A DNA stretch of 64,000 bases, taken from assembly GCF_019175385.1 (NCBI RefSeq), contig NC_083337.1, positions 43,748,938-43,812,937 of the forward strand, in the 5' to 3' direction. The notes under the pieces are model-generated. The model was not told the origin of the DNA. It ran no database searches and was given only the letters and a program-made list of their open reading frames with translations. This DNA is from Lycium barbarum. Its lineage: Eukaryota > Streptophyta > Magnoliopsida > Solanales > Solanaceae. Shown here one piece after another: positions 20,577 to 32,060 of this stretch (the stretch's first letter is position 1; each line of letters opens with the position of its first letter). The translations under genes and the position numbers were made by a program.

Positions 20577-21341
20577 CTAGTCTCTCTTAAACTTGTAGCA
20601 ATGTTTCTTGATGTGCCCTTTCAAGTGACAATAGTCACATGTAAGATTCTTGTACTTGGATGATCTTGACTTGCTTCTACTTTTGCCTCTGTCATTCTGA
20701 CCTCTGAAGTTACTTCTCCCCCTGTCTTCAGTAACCAAAACATCGGAGTGTGAAGTTGAAGAAGACGAAGCTTAAGATCTTCTTCTCATCTCTTCATTCA
20801 AAACACCACTCTTAGCATATTCCATAGTTACACCATCACTGGGAGCAGAATTAGTCAAAGAGACTCTAAGGGTTTCCCAAGAATCTGGCAAAGTATTAAG
20901 AAGCCAAAGTCCTTGTATTTCTTCATCAAACTTGACACCCATTCCAGACAGCTGATCAAGGACACCCTGAAAATCATTGATATGATCGGAAATAGGGCTT
21001 CCCTCTTTGTATCTAATATTCATCAATTGTTTAAGTAGGAACAACTTATTATTGCCAGTCTTTGAAGCCTAAAGTGTCTCGAGCTTTTCCCACAAGCTTT
21101 TAGCATTTCTCTCATTCACAATATGATTTCGAACATTATCTTCAACCCATTGACTAATATAGCCACAAACCTGTAAGTGCTCAAATTCCCAATCCTCATC
21201 TTCAATAGATTCGGGTTTCTTAGAAGCAAACACAGGTAAATGCAATTTCTTGACAAATAAAAGATCTTTCATCTTGCTTTTCCAAATATGGTAATTACTG
21301 CCATTTAAACAAACCATCTTGCTCATATTTGCCTCCATCAT
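20577..21341 (-). pseudogene. Copia gag with zinc knuckle
   Basis: The gag starts MMEANMSKMVCLNGSNYHIW at 21341, about 50 bp after the LTR/PBS. The UBN2-like capsid region follows, and the CCHC knuckle CDYCHLKGHIKKHC lies near 20598-20640. In-frame stops at about 21069, 20772 and 20578 break the frame, so the copy is dead. Its closest likeness is Tnt1/Tork gag. Confidence 0.85.
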
Positions 21342-21378
21342 TCAAATAGACAATCAGCACAACCAAATACAACCACAA

Positions 21379-21390
21379 GCTCTGATACCA
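21379..21390 (-). other. Copia primer-binding site
   Basis: TGGTATCAGAGC on the minus strand, complementary to tRNA-iMet, three bases after the 5' LTR. Confidence 0.85.
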
Positions 21391-21393
21391 CTT

Positions 21394-22151
21394 TGTTGGG
21401 AAGAAACAAGCAATAACCAAATTACACGACGAGGTAACAACGGAGGAAATACCCAAGTCGAAACTTCTCACACTATTTGAACCAAGAGAAGACAATAAAC
21501 ACTAGCATAAATAGAAATCCAGGCAACAACTATACCAACAATAAAATAGCAAAGCAAGCAAAAATAAATTGAATGGAAGAGACACCAAATTTACGTGGTA
21601 AAACCCCTTCAAGGTGAAGAGGAAACATCCACGGGACCTTCGGCCCATAAAAGCTCCACTATAATCAACAAGAGTTACAACAATGTTCTCCAAATGGCTG
21701 CAACAACAAAGCTAAGCACGGAGCAACAATACATAAAAGATAGCACCAAAACTATCAAAGAAAGGGGAGAAATCACCCCCAAAAATGAGTTACTGTTCGT
21801 ACTCGAAAACTGGAGCTACAAACTACAAAATCCGATCTTCACCATTGAAATCGAAGAACCAGATGTTGAGAACCCCCAGTTCAAATTTCTGCACGATCCA
21901 ACGGTTAACGAATCGGAAAACGTAATTTAAAGCGGACTACTGTAGCAAAAAATTTCTGGACGAAAATCTGCTTTCTCTCTCACGGTTTTCTCACTATATG
22001 GCTGCTATGAATTCACTCTTGTGTTGTCAAAATAAGACCTAAATTGATCCTATATATAGAGGAAATTTTGGGCAAACTTGTCCTGGTCCAAATTGGATTG
22101 AGTTTTATTAATCCAATTTCACATAGGAAGGGAAAACCCAAAAACCTAACA
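21394..22151 (-). repeat. Copia 5' LTR
   Basis: A 758-bp partner of 13684-14437 with TG...CA ends. It lies next to the PBS, which sets the orientation. Confidence 0.9.
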
Positions 22152-22400
22152 CGAGGCTCTCCCAATGAGTCGGTGCTTAATCTTGGAAAATAAAAATCAT
22201 CTCAGGTTCAATTTCTATATACTAATATAATAAAATATTTCTTACACTGTCAAATTATTTAAAGATACTTCAATTACTATGTAGTGGTAGATTGGTAATT
22301 TAAATTGGATGGTTTTGATCTTGAGGTTCTTGCCAATGAACTCATGATATTTTTAGATAACCGATACAATATTTAATATTTGTTGAAATATTAATTGTTT

Positions 22401-22436
<36 letters not shown>

Positions 22437-22449
22437 GTGTTGAAAATAA
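22152..22449. other. Interval with (AT)n microsatellite only
   Basis: AT-rich DNA between the copia element and foldback 2. The only structure is an (AT)~14 run at about 22405-22433. Confidence 0.6.
22405..22433. repeat. (AT)n microsatellite
   Basis: An uninterrupted alternating A/T run of about 29 bp, just outside the left end of foldback element 2. Confidence 0.9.
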
Positions 22450-23650
22450 AGGTGCAAATATACCCCTCAACTTTGCGATTTAGAGCAGATATGCCCCTCG
22501 TTATAAAAGTGGTGCATATATACCCCTGCCGTTACAAAAATTGTGCAAATATACCCCTGCAGTTACAAAATGGTGCAAATATACCCTTTTCACTAACGGA
22601 ATTTTTTTAAAAAATCATTTAATTTATTTTTTAATTAAAAAAAAAAAGTCTACCTATATTTTCTTTAGTAGACATAATTTTCTAAAGCCACATGGTAATT
22701 TTTTTTCTGGTGTGTCGGGTCTGGTAAGTTTCAAAAAATATCTCCGTGACTTTAAAAAAAAAATTTAAAGTCATTTATTTTTTTACTTTAATTTGACTTC
22801 TTCTTTTTTTACTTTTTTTTTTTGTACCATTAGAATACTTTCTTATCCTACATGTGCTTTGAGATCGTACTCGATTAAATAAATATAGTTGCATGAAGCA
22901 ACATAAATGCTAACCTGATTTTAAAAAAAAAAAAAAAGCTAAAACGTTAGGTTATTTCGAACGTCAAACATCTGTAGATCTACTAGTGATGAGGTATACA
23001 TAGGTGGAAATAGACTAAAAGGATGGCTATACGGTACTGCATCTCATTAAAATCACAGAAAATAAAAAATTCCTAATAACCTAACGTAGTCTATTTCCAC
23101 CTATGTATACCTCATCACTAGTAGATCTACACATGCTTGACGTTCGAAATAACCTAACGTTTTAGCTTTTTTTAATTTTTTTTAATTTTTAAAATCAGGT
23201 TAGCACTTATGCTGCTTCATGCAACTATATTTATTTAATCGAGTACGATCTCAAAGCACATGTATGATAAGAAAGTATTCTAATGGTACCAAAAAAAAAA
23301 AAGTCAAATTAAAGTAAAAAAATAAATGACTTTTTTTTTTTTAAAAGTCATGGAGATATTTTTTGAAACTTACCAGACCCGACACACCAGAAAAAAAAAT
23401 ACCATATGGCTTTAGAAAATTATGTCACTAAAGAAAATATAGGTAGACTTTTTTTTTAATTAAAAAATAAATTAAATGAATTTTTTTTTAAAATTCCGTT
23501 AGTGAAAAGGGTATATTTGCACCATTTTGTAACTGCAGGGGTATATTTGCACCATTTTTGTAACGGCAGGGGTATATATGCACCACTTTTATAACGAGGG
23601 GCATATCTACTCTAAATCACAAAGTTAAGGAGTATATTTGCACCTTTTCC
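22450..23650. mobile_element. Foldback element 2 (same family as element 1), near-perfect hairpin
   Basis: The left arm begins AAAGGTGCAAATATACCCC at 22448-22466 and the right arm ends with its inverse near 23645. The arms (about 560 bp each) stay complementary through the tandem ~30-bp subterminal units, the TAGACATAATTTTCTAAAGC segment, and the inner CGTTAGGTTATTTCGAACGT segment, up to a loop of about 65 bp at 23015-23085. There is no ORF. The left terminus is damaged (TAAAGG where the right end implies GGAAAAGG), so no target duplication can be shown. Confidence 0.78.
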
Positions 23651-24161
23651 ATAAACTATATCCGCCTTTACTAGCACGTAAGTGTATAATTAATAAGTGA
23701 GATTAGACTTTGAATCGTTAATTTCACTTTTTAAATTTGACGAGATTCTGGAAGCGTGACAATTGACGTGATGCATATAACAAAATAAAGGTGAGATATT
23801 CAAGTGGCTATAATTGAAACACAAAAAGTTGGGAAGGGATATACTAGACCAGAAGGAGTGATTGGTTAATTAAAGGAGGGAAGATGTGGTTTAAATTAAA
23901 GTATAGAGGTACAGTGTAAGACCTAATCATCCCACTATATATTGCTGACATTATAAGACAAAAAAATTACTGAAAAAGAGACTTAGAAATTGCAGTAGAG
24001 GAAATTTCTGTGTCGCTACCAACTTTGGCTTCAATTTTATACCTTTACTTTTCTTGTGTAAAGCAAAAGTTCGAAAAGGAGAATGTGGGCACTGGAATAT
24101 CATAATTGTAGAAGGATATGCTGGTAGAATACACTAAAAGGGCAGTTTTTGCAATTATATA
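23651..24161. other. Interval with no recognisable feature
   Basis: AT-rich sequence between foldback 2 and the Tat LTR. No ORF, repeat end or RNA gene was recognised. Confidence 0.6.
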
Positions 24162-24866
24162 TGTTTACCCCGGTTTTTGATAATCAATCAAAATTGTAGG
24201 TGAGGTATAAGATATGTAATTATATCTTGAACTTATTTGATAGAGAGAAGAAGTGTATGAATACGCTATAAAGAAACAACTGATAATCAACGGTTTGCTA
24301 TAGACTCGTGTATCTACTAATGCATAAGCGTTATTTGACTTAAGAAACATAAGAAATAAGCACAACAAATGTGGATCGAATCTGATGTTCGAGAGGGAGA
24401 TTTATATATATTTTGATATTACAAGAGTTCTTGATATTAAGGAGCCAACCCCTTAAGAGGAGGACAATGCCCTTTATTTATAGTAGTGCCCGATGGGCTT
24501 CATACAACATGAACAATAAAATAATAATGAAAAAGCTCTGAGTTGGGTTAGGTTGGATTAGGTTGACCGTACTATCTGACACCCGTACGATTGGCAGTTG
24601 AACATGGCAGGACGCTATCGACGCATTGCAACCGCGCAACGGATCTCCCGGACCACTGGCCACGATCAAACGGGCTAACGGCCTCGACCAAACGGACCAA
24701 TGGCAACGATCGACCCGGTCATGGGGGAACCGGACCAAATGACGCCCTTCCTTTGCTCCGGTCCAAACATTCCTCCGGTTTAGAACGGGAGCCTTCATGC
24801 ACGTTCTTGTTCTTTTCTTCCTTCGGTCTTTGATCTCACCGGTTTAACATATATCCGATTTTTACA
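24162..24866 (-). repeat. Putative Tat 3' LTR
   Basis: The proposed ends are TGTTTACCCCGG...CCGATTTTTACA on the plus strand, giving a TG...CA repeat of 705 bp with partly matching inverted ends. A TATAAATA box on the minus strand at 24475-24482 divides a GC-rich U3 from an AT-rich R-U5. The partner LTR is outside the window, so the borders are inferred. Confidence 0.5.
24475..24482 (-). promoter_or_regulatory. Tat LTR TATA box
   Basis: TATAAATA on the minus strand lies between the GC-rich and AT-rich halves of the putative LTR and would start transcription near 24445 toward lower coordinates. Confidence 0.5.
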
Positions 24867-25164
24867 GTATACAGATAGTCCTCACACTTCCCGGATCGTA
24901 GATTTGTCGGAGTGACGGGGAGTGGATGAATCACGAAACCGGTGACTCTATTCGCCCGTTGTTATCTTTTCATTTTTGGCGGGAACAGTTGCGCCACGTT
25001 CTTCTGCCGTCGGCCACGTGTCTCATCCCGGATGGTCCGCTCTAACAACCGCCGCACGCACGTCGTTTCAAGTCATTCCTCATTAATTACGGGGACACGT
25101 GGCGCTCCCCGGTTGGCTGGGGGATTGTAACCGTCACAGCCCCATGCCTATATAAGGTCTTTTA
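24867..25164 (+). promoter_or_regulatory. Promoter of the Tat antisense ORF, two G-boxes and TATA
   Basis: Between the putative LTR and the antisense ORF this stretch carries CACGTG at 25014-25019 and at 25096-25101 (the second in ACACGTGGC, an ABRE-type context) and TATATAAG at 25149-25156. The direction is plus, toward the antisense ORF. Element B inserted at 25164/25165, eight bases past the TATA box, so the natural start site now lies 21 kb away at about 46,185. G-boxes bind plant bZIP and bHLH factors. Confidence 0.6.
25160..25164. repeat. Element B target-site duplication, left
   Basis: TTTTA immediately precedes the TGTTATG start of the left LTR and matches 46169-46173. Confidence 0.85.
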
Positions 25165-28098
25165 TGTTATGTTCCATGTTTTCGTATAATTGGAAATCGA
25201 GAAATAATCAAGACTTGTGTGTTATGAGGAAATATTTTGATTTTAGTGGATATGACTATGTTGGTTATGAAATCATTAATGTTAAGACATCGGGGAAGGC
25301 CGAGGGTAAATTTGGAATTTCGGAAATTAGTTTCGGGAATTACAAAACGGGACTTTAATCAATTGGGCCAAGAAAATTGAACAACAAAGATTGGGCCCAA
25401 GATCAAAGAGGTGGCCGGCCACTTGGCTAGGCCCAAGCCTCTTATTAAGTGGTCATGTGAGTTTCACATGACCCTTAAGTTGATATATATCCACATCTTC
25501 TATGTAATTATCAAGCATTAAATCAAAAACAAAAAAAAAATTTGAAGAACACCATAGATAAGGCTCTCGGCCGAGAATAGGAGAAAGGAAAAAAAAAAAT
25601 TCCCAAGCCTTTGATTCTAATCCAAAAATCTTGATTTTCACATATTTGTAGAGTACTCAAGACCCTCTTCAACGGGGTACAATTAGTTTGGCGAAAGGTG
25701 CGCGTTTGCGACAAGTCGGAAATTCAAGAAAAGGTAAGAATTTTACTATTCTTTTGTTATGGAATTTGTATGAATGTGATAAGGATTGAGAATAGACGAG
25801 AATTTCGTAGTTTTGATGTATGTGTATGAAGCCGTGTGTGTATGTGGGTTTAGTATGCTAGCCGTGAGCCATATGGTGTGTAAGGCAAGGTGGAATTGAT
25901 TTGTTAGTTCGTTAGTTGCGTCGTTGTGACCTTTATGACGTAAATGAATGTTTAGTGAATTGAATTGGAGTTGGAAATGATTGCGGAGTATTATGGGAAA
26001 GTGTATACCTTTTGTATATTTGTGTATATTGTTGTATAATTATGATGCTAAAGACTTTAAATGTGATTTATGGTTGATGTTAATGAATTTGGAATGAAAC
26101 AATGCGAGTTAGAAGGTTCGTCGTAATTTTTGATGTTTTGGATGAAATATGGAAAGTAATGAACTTCGGGAAATTTTGTACATCGTTTGGAATATGATTG
26201 GAATATGTTTGAATAACCTTGAATGAGTGAACGAATACAATAATGTGGACATAGATTTGGAATTTTGAAGTTTGAATGAAAGTTGCCAACTTATATAGTA
26301 AGGAAGAACATTGAAGTTAGAATGGTTTGATTATGGTTTATGTTGTTTGATGACGTTTGGGTTGTTGTTGTTGATGTTTATTGAGCCGAGCTAAGTCTCG
26401 GGGGTGTTAGATATATAGGGGAAATGCTGCCGAAATTTCGGTAGACAAAAATCAAGTTAATGGAAATCTTAAGCCTAAGAATCTCTAATTGGTAACTTTG
26501 ACCATTTGCAGATTCTGGACGAAACGGGATTTGATTTTAAGGAAAGCATAAGACGTCCATAAGGTATGTAAAGCTTCACACTTCTTCGTTTGGCATGTCT
26601 TAGTATGTTAGGTGAATATTGGAACCTCCGGAGCATTTCTGCTCCTCGAAACCCGATCTACAAAACGACTACTATTCATTCAATTCAATTGAAGCCTAAA
26701 GGGCTCTATTTTGGCTAGAATGCCCTCAAATGTCCGAAACCTATCGAAATGTGATCGGGTCACTTTGAAATCATTATGTATGATCTTTAGCCTCTAAATG
26801 TTCGTAAATTATGTTCGTCACCTCAATTTGACTCGAGGTGGGCCCGCTAACCCCGAGACGCCCTATTTGTCCTATCAGGCTCTCTTTTTGGATGAACTTC
26901 GATATGAGATCTTCGACTTTGAGACTTCCCTCTCTGAATTATGTTTTGACTATTATGATATGTTAAGTTTCGTTTGAGCCATACGTACCACTTTGGAAAC
27001 CATTTGTGAGATAAACTTTCGTATGAACTAATCATTCGACTATTTTGGTTTACGAAATGACTTATGAGATTATTAAGTTTTGAAAGGCTATTTTGAAATA
27101 TAAATTGCATTTGTTTGCTCACGACTCCGCTCGTGCCTTATTTTGACTTCGTTCACCGGTTCCCGGGCCGGTTATGATTCGTGCGCCCTATGATAATTCG
27201 GCCATATGTTGTGTTACGGTTCCCGAGGCCTCGCCATAGGGCCGAGTTCCGTTTGGAGTTATGCTGTGATATGGCTAGTGATGCGATACGCTCACTTATG
27301 TTTGTGTTCGGGGATGTACGGAGATTCGAAACCTTCTGGTGTTATGCTGTGTGTGGCGCCAGCGTCGGAGTGGCGACCACGTTCTTGAGCGTTTGCATGA
27401 TTTCGTTTGCATTATGTATATGTATATGATTTGATACGGATTTTGACATACTGATTGGTACTTCCCTTTTGATATCCGGTTTGCTTTCAGTTTTGGATCA
27501 TATTTCTGTACTCCGTGCTTTACATACTCAGTACATATTTCGTACTGACCGCCTTTCTTCGGGGGCTGCGTTTCATGCCCGCAGGTACCGACATTGGTGA
27601 TCCTCCACTGTAGGCTTCACTCTCTGCTATTTCGGAGTACTCCTTCTTGACTCGGAGTACGCTTTTGGTACAGACTTCTTTTGCTATGTATATATTCTGT
27701 ACATTTGACTATTTGGGTACGGCGGGGCCCTGTCTCGCCATATGTCTTTGTTTTGAATTCGTAGAGGCCTGTAGTCATATATGTGGGGCGAGGGTCCTAT
27801 GTAAGTTTGTTTGATTTTGTTTTTTTGGTCTTACAGCGGTCAGTTTGTTATGATGGCCCTAAATGGCCCTTATGCTTATATTTGCACTTATTACCGGCGA
27901 CGTCTATTCCGCCGCTCCGTTTGGATTCGATATGACATTTGATTTGTGCGACCGCTTAAGACATATTTTGATATAAACTATGTTGGTATGACTTTTATGA
28001 AATTCTGAAATACGTTCGGATTTGGTAAATGAATATGTGATTTGGTCTGGGTACCCAGGTAGGGTGCCGGTCGCGGCCCACGGGGCTGGGTCGTGACA
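25165..28098 (+). repeat. Element B left LTR
   Basis: A 2934-bp LTR with ends TGTTATGTTCC...GGGTCGTGACA. A TATA-like TATATATCC lies near 25483. It contains the CAGTAC/GTACTG palindrome and C/G hairpin near 27529-27566 and splice-like sites at 25734 (donor), 26511 (acceptor end), 26574 (donor) and 27584 (acceptor end). Confidence 0.93.
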
Positions 28099-28102
28099 AA
28101 AG

Positions 28103-28114
28103 TGGTATCAGAGC
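28103..28114 (+). other. Element B primer-binding site
   Basis: TGGTATCAGAGC (tRNA-iMet complement) lies four bases after the left LTR. Confidence 0.9.
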
Positions 28115-28301
28115 AGTCTGTCCTCGGAATGTCTACAGGCCGTGTCTCGTAGAGTCTTGTTTATCGATGTATTGTGCACCACATCTATACACAGGGAACT
28201 ACAGGGCATTTAGGATGTTACTTTCTTTGGAATCTTAGATCGTGCGATAGAGCTGTGCTATTAGGATGATTCTGACCTGACTCGTTCTTGTATTTGCAGT
28301 G

Positions 28302-29465
28302 ATGCCTCCGAAAAAGGCAACAGCGGCCCAGAAGGGCAAAGCGAGGATGGGAGAGACTAGTCAGGCACAGCGATCTATCCGGGCTCGTGTTTATGATTTG
28401 CCTGAGGTTGTGCCTCATTCTGAGGGGTCTGCTACACCCCCACTAATACAAGCTGGAGCAGGACCTTCAGCAGCTCCAGAGGTCCGTGTACCTGCTCCTG
28501 AGACTCCAGCTCCTCAGCCAGGGGCGGAGGATAGGACCCTGAGGGAGGCTGTACAGTTGCTGACTACACTGGTGGCAGGACAGGCTCGCCGACGCGGGCG
28601 GAGGGACGATGATGATGACGACAGGCGGGACAACCTGAGAGTTCGGGAGTTTTTATTATGTGGCCCTCCAGAGTTTTTCGGGTCTAAGCCCGACGAGGAC
28701 CCCCATGACTTTATTCGGGGGATGCGGCGCTCACTGGACTTGGCCAGGGCTTCGGAGACCGAGTCGGTCGAGCTAGCTTCGCACAGGCTTCGAGATGTTG
28801 CCACTCACTGGTATGAGACTTGGGAGTTATCCAGGGGTGAGGGTGCTCCCCCAGCTACGTGGGACCAGTTTGTGACTGCTTTCACCCGTCACTTTCAACC
28901 CCCAGAGTTGCGGCGGGCACGGGCCGACCGATTCTTACATTTGCAGCAGAGGGGTCAGAGTGTTCGCGAGTATAATCTTGAGTTTGATTCTCTGGCCCGA
29001 TATGCACCGGCCGTGGTAGCAGATATGTCCGATCGGATGCACAGATATGTTATGGGATTGGATCGGTATTTGATCGACGGCTGTATGGCAGTGTCATTGC
29101 AGACAGATATGGACATTGCTCGACTTCAGGCCTATGCGATGGGTATGGAGGACCGTCACAGGTCTGATCATTCTGGTAGAGACCGGGACAGGAGGCCGCC
29201 CAAGAGGGCTAGGTCCGCAGGTTTTTCCGGGGATTCTCGAGGCGGACAGCCTCAGCAGCAGCAGTCAGGCAGACAGCTACCTCCGTCCGGCCAGAGTACT
29301 CAGTCAGGCAGCCGGAGATTTGACAGTGCGGGACCGTCTAGGGCCGGTCAGAGCTCCAGAGCGGCAGGTTCACAGATGGCTAGAGGTCCCAGCCAGACCA
29401 GACCACCCAGGCCCCGTTGTTCTCATTGCGGGAAGTCTCATCCTGAGGAGTGTTATGGAGCTACT
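28302..29465 (+). pseudogene. Element B gag, first part, cut by element C
   Basis: The gag starts [18 protein letters not shown] at 28302, just after a TTTGCAGTG context. A Pro/Ala-rich N-terminus and an Arg/Asp-rich stretch ([14 protein letters not shown]) lead into the Retrotrans_gag capsid domain: [32 protein letters not shown], then the [13 protein letters not shown] motif, about residues 115-275. A Gln/Ser/Arg-rich tail ends at CGKSHPEECYGAT, where element C begins. The zinc knuckle resumes at 39430. Identity with the gag of element D is high. Confidence 0.92.
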
Positions 29466-31855
29466 TGTTACACCTCGGAAGTTTTCCCGTACTGGTATGA
29501 TGAGTGTATGGTGTTTCACTAAGTCGGGAATGGCTAATTATGAAATCTCGGAAAAATAATAAAGTTGCAGAGAAATTCACTGCCAGTGGTCGTATATGGC
29601 ACTATACGGACCGTATAGTGGTTTACGGACCGTATAGTGCACTCGTCCTTCAACCTGCCAAAAATCTCAACTTTCTGGAAATTGTTGAATAGGGTTAAAT
29701 ACGACCCAGTTTACGGCCCGTAAACTGGTTTACGGACCGTAAACCAGGTCGTAAACTGCCCTGTCCACCAGCCAAACTCTCTGCTTTTGAGAGAATGCTT
29801 AAATACGTTCACTGGGACGGACCGTAAATCAAAATACGGTCCGTAAACTGCACTTTACGGTCACTGTTCATCCCGACAGAAATTCATTAAACATATCTTT
29901 TGAATTATTAAAAGGAACGTTTGGCCTTATTTCATTTCATTCTTCATTCATACAACTCAGGAAACCTCTAGAACTTTCCAAACACTCCATCCACAAGAAC
30001 CCAAGAGAATCAAAGGGGATATCAAGTCCAACAACACAAAATCTATGAAACCAAGTGCAAGAACACATCAAGGCATCATCTAAGTCAAGAAATTCCCAAG
30101 AAGGTGGAACTAGGGTTTTGGCTAAGTGAAGAATTTCAAATCAAAGGTTGTTCAACCACTATCCAAGGTAAGTTTCATGATTATTCCGTGTTGTTTGAGG
30201 TATTGGAAAGCATAGACACTTGAAATGTAGAAGGACATAGAAATGGGTCATTGTTGAGTGAATAGTGACATAAATGAATGATAGTAGAACTGAACTATGA
30301 ACATTGAAGTGTCATGAATACAAATACGTTATAAATGATGTTTATATCATGAAACAAGCAATTAATGTATGAAAACGCAAGGATAAGCTAGAAGTAGAAA
30401 TAAGGGGAAAATTTGAGGAAAATGGTGAATTTTGCCAATTGTATGTAAATGACGAATGTTGAGTACGATTTTGACAGTAGAATTATAAATGTTGGGAGTG
30501 ATATGAAACATGAGAAAAATGGTATGAACGATGGAAGCGTTGTACGACTTTTCCTAGAATTTCCGATACGTTCTTGTAGTTAGTTTATTAATGGTGATAC
30601 AGATTCTCTTATGAAGGTAACGACGTGATATCGACGAAGCATAAGTGAGCGACATCTTAGCTAAGCGACCAAGGTATGTGAGGCTAGTCTTTCTTTCTAA
30701 TGGCATGAATCTTTGATGTAACTTCCTATTCCCTTCATGAGCTCTCACTTTCTAAGAAGTTAAAAGCCTACACTTATGAATGTCCATATGAGATAAGTTA
30801 TACGATATGATGATGCTAGTATAATGATGATGTTAATTATCGCTTACACTCACCTTATGTACTAGTTCCTTCAAGGTGAGGCAGAGTATAAATAGTTGTT
30901 CCATAATGGAATCGGGGGATCACGACCTTACGTCACCCCGATAGAGTAAAGTTGATCTTGAGCTTTATGCATGTATTACAATGAGATAAGTATTTTATGA
31001 TGAGTATATTATTATTATGAGCATTTTATGATAAGCATGACATGAGCATTTCACACCGTGCCTAGTTGGCCGGGCAGTCACCGCCAAGGCGGGCAGCTAT
31101 ACGGATACACCATGACCTTCGGGCATGGGCAGACACCACTAGTGGGCGGCATGAGATGGTACCCCGGACGCGAGAGGCCTGGACGCGGGCTAATATTATT
31201 GATTATCACACCGTTCCGACATGGACGGGCATCTTGCATATGATGCATATATGTTACGAGGATGAGTATGAGTAAGATGGCACGCATGATTTCCTTTATG
31301 ATTATCAGACAGATGCAGATATTTCATGTTGATGTGCTTACTATATTGTTGATGTTTTCTTTCATTGTTTATGCTTCTCATACTCAGTACAACATTCGTA
31401 CTGACGTCCTTTCTTCGGACGCTGTGTTCATGCCCACAGGTAGACAGAGAGGAGAGCTTGGCCCAGATCCTCAGTAGCAGTCAGCTGGTTGAAAGCACTC
31501 CATTGTCCGGAGGTGCTTAGGATTATCCTTTTGGTATATATATATATATATATATGCATATTTTGGGCAAGATGGAGTCTTGTTCCGTCCATGTATATAC
31601 AGTATGTTAGTAGAGGCTCGTAGATACGCAGTGTGGGTTAGATGGTCTCACAAGACGTTTTCATATGCATGTATATTATTTTGATGGCCGAAAGGCAATT
31701 GTATATAAAGTATTTATGTTTGTTTAATTACGATTTTCCTACAACTGGCATGTAAATTGATAAAAGAATATTAGATGGGCAAGATAAGTAGTAGAGTGAG
31801 CGGTGCTCGGTAACTAGCTCCGGGTACCCGTCGCGGCCCTAGCTGGGTCGTGACA
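29466..31855 (+). repeat. Element C left LTR
   Basis: A 2390-bp LTR with ends TGTTACACCTCG...GGGTCGTGACA. It carries the palindrome cluster (29600-29862), splice-like sites at 30168, 30674 and 31440, a covarying hairpin at 31404-31422 and a TA microsatellite near 31537-31555. Confidence 0.93.
29600..29862. repeat. Cluster of TACGG(A/C)CCGTA palindromes, left LTR of C
   Basis: Perfect inverted repeats occur at 29600-29620 (arms CACTATACGG, centre A), 29707-29727 (arms CAGTTTACGG, centre C) and 29725-29747 (arms CTGGTTTACGG, centre A). A shorter copy lies at 29624-29634, and ACGGACCGTA faces TACGGTCCGT near 29817-29844. TTTACGGTC ends the cluster. All share the core ACGG-N-CCGT. Confidence 0.92.
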
Positions 31856-31859
31856 GAAG

Positions 31860-31871
31860 TGGTATCAGAGC
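31860..31871 (+). other. Element C primer-binding site
   Basis: TGGTATCAGAGC (tRNA-iMet complement) lies four bases after the left LTR. Confidence 0.9.
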
Positions 31872-32060
31872 AGTTCGTCCTAGGAAGTGTCTGCGAGCCG
31901 TGTCTAGTAGAGTCTTGTTTATGGTGTGTTGCGCGCCACGCTAATAAACAAGAGGCTACAGGGCATTTAGGAAAATGACCATCCTTCTTCTCATGAAATC
32001 GTGCGATAGAGCCATGCTTAGGATTATGTTATTCCTAAAAGTGCGTTATGGCTTCAGAAA

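Larger units (their letters stand above)
13684..22151 (-). mobile_element. Ty1-copia element (Tork/Tnt1-like), defective, split by a gypsy solo LTR
   Basis: The element is 8468 bp including the 4.1-kb insertion. On the minus strand the order is 5' LTR (21394-22151), tRNA-iMet PBS, gag, protease, integrase, an RT remnant, PPT, and 3' LTR (13684-14437). The order PR-INT-RT marks the copia superfamily, and the gag and zinc-knuckle style resembles Tnt1/Tork. Most of RT and all of RNase H are deleted, and several stops are present. The flanks (GACTT on the left, CGAGG on the right) do not match, so no target duplication is visible. Confidence 0.88.

Noticed and set aside
13684..22151. Target-site duplication for the copia element
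   Set aside because: Left flank GACTT and right flank CGAGG do not match; no duplication is claimed.
29504..29692. Small ORFs repeated exactly in both LTRs of element C (for example 29504 and 37077)
   Set aside because: They lie across the palindrome cluster in U3 and have no protein features; duplication simply reflects the LTR pair.
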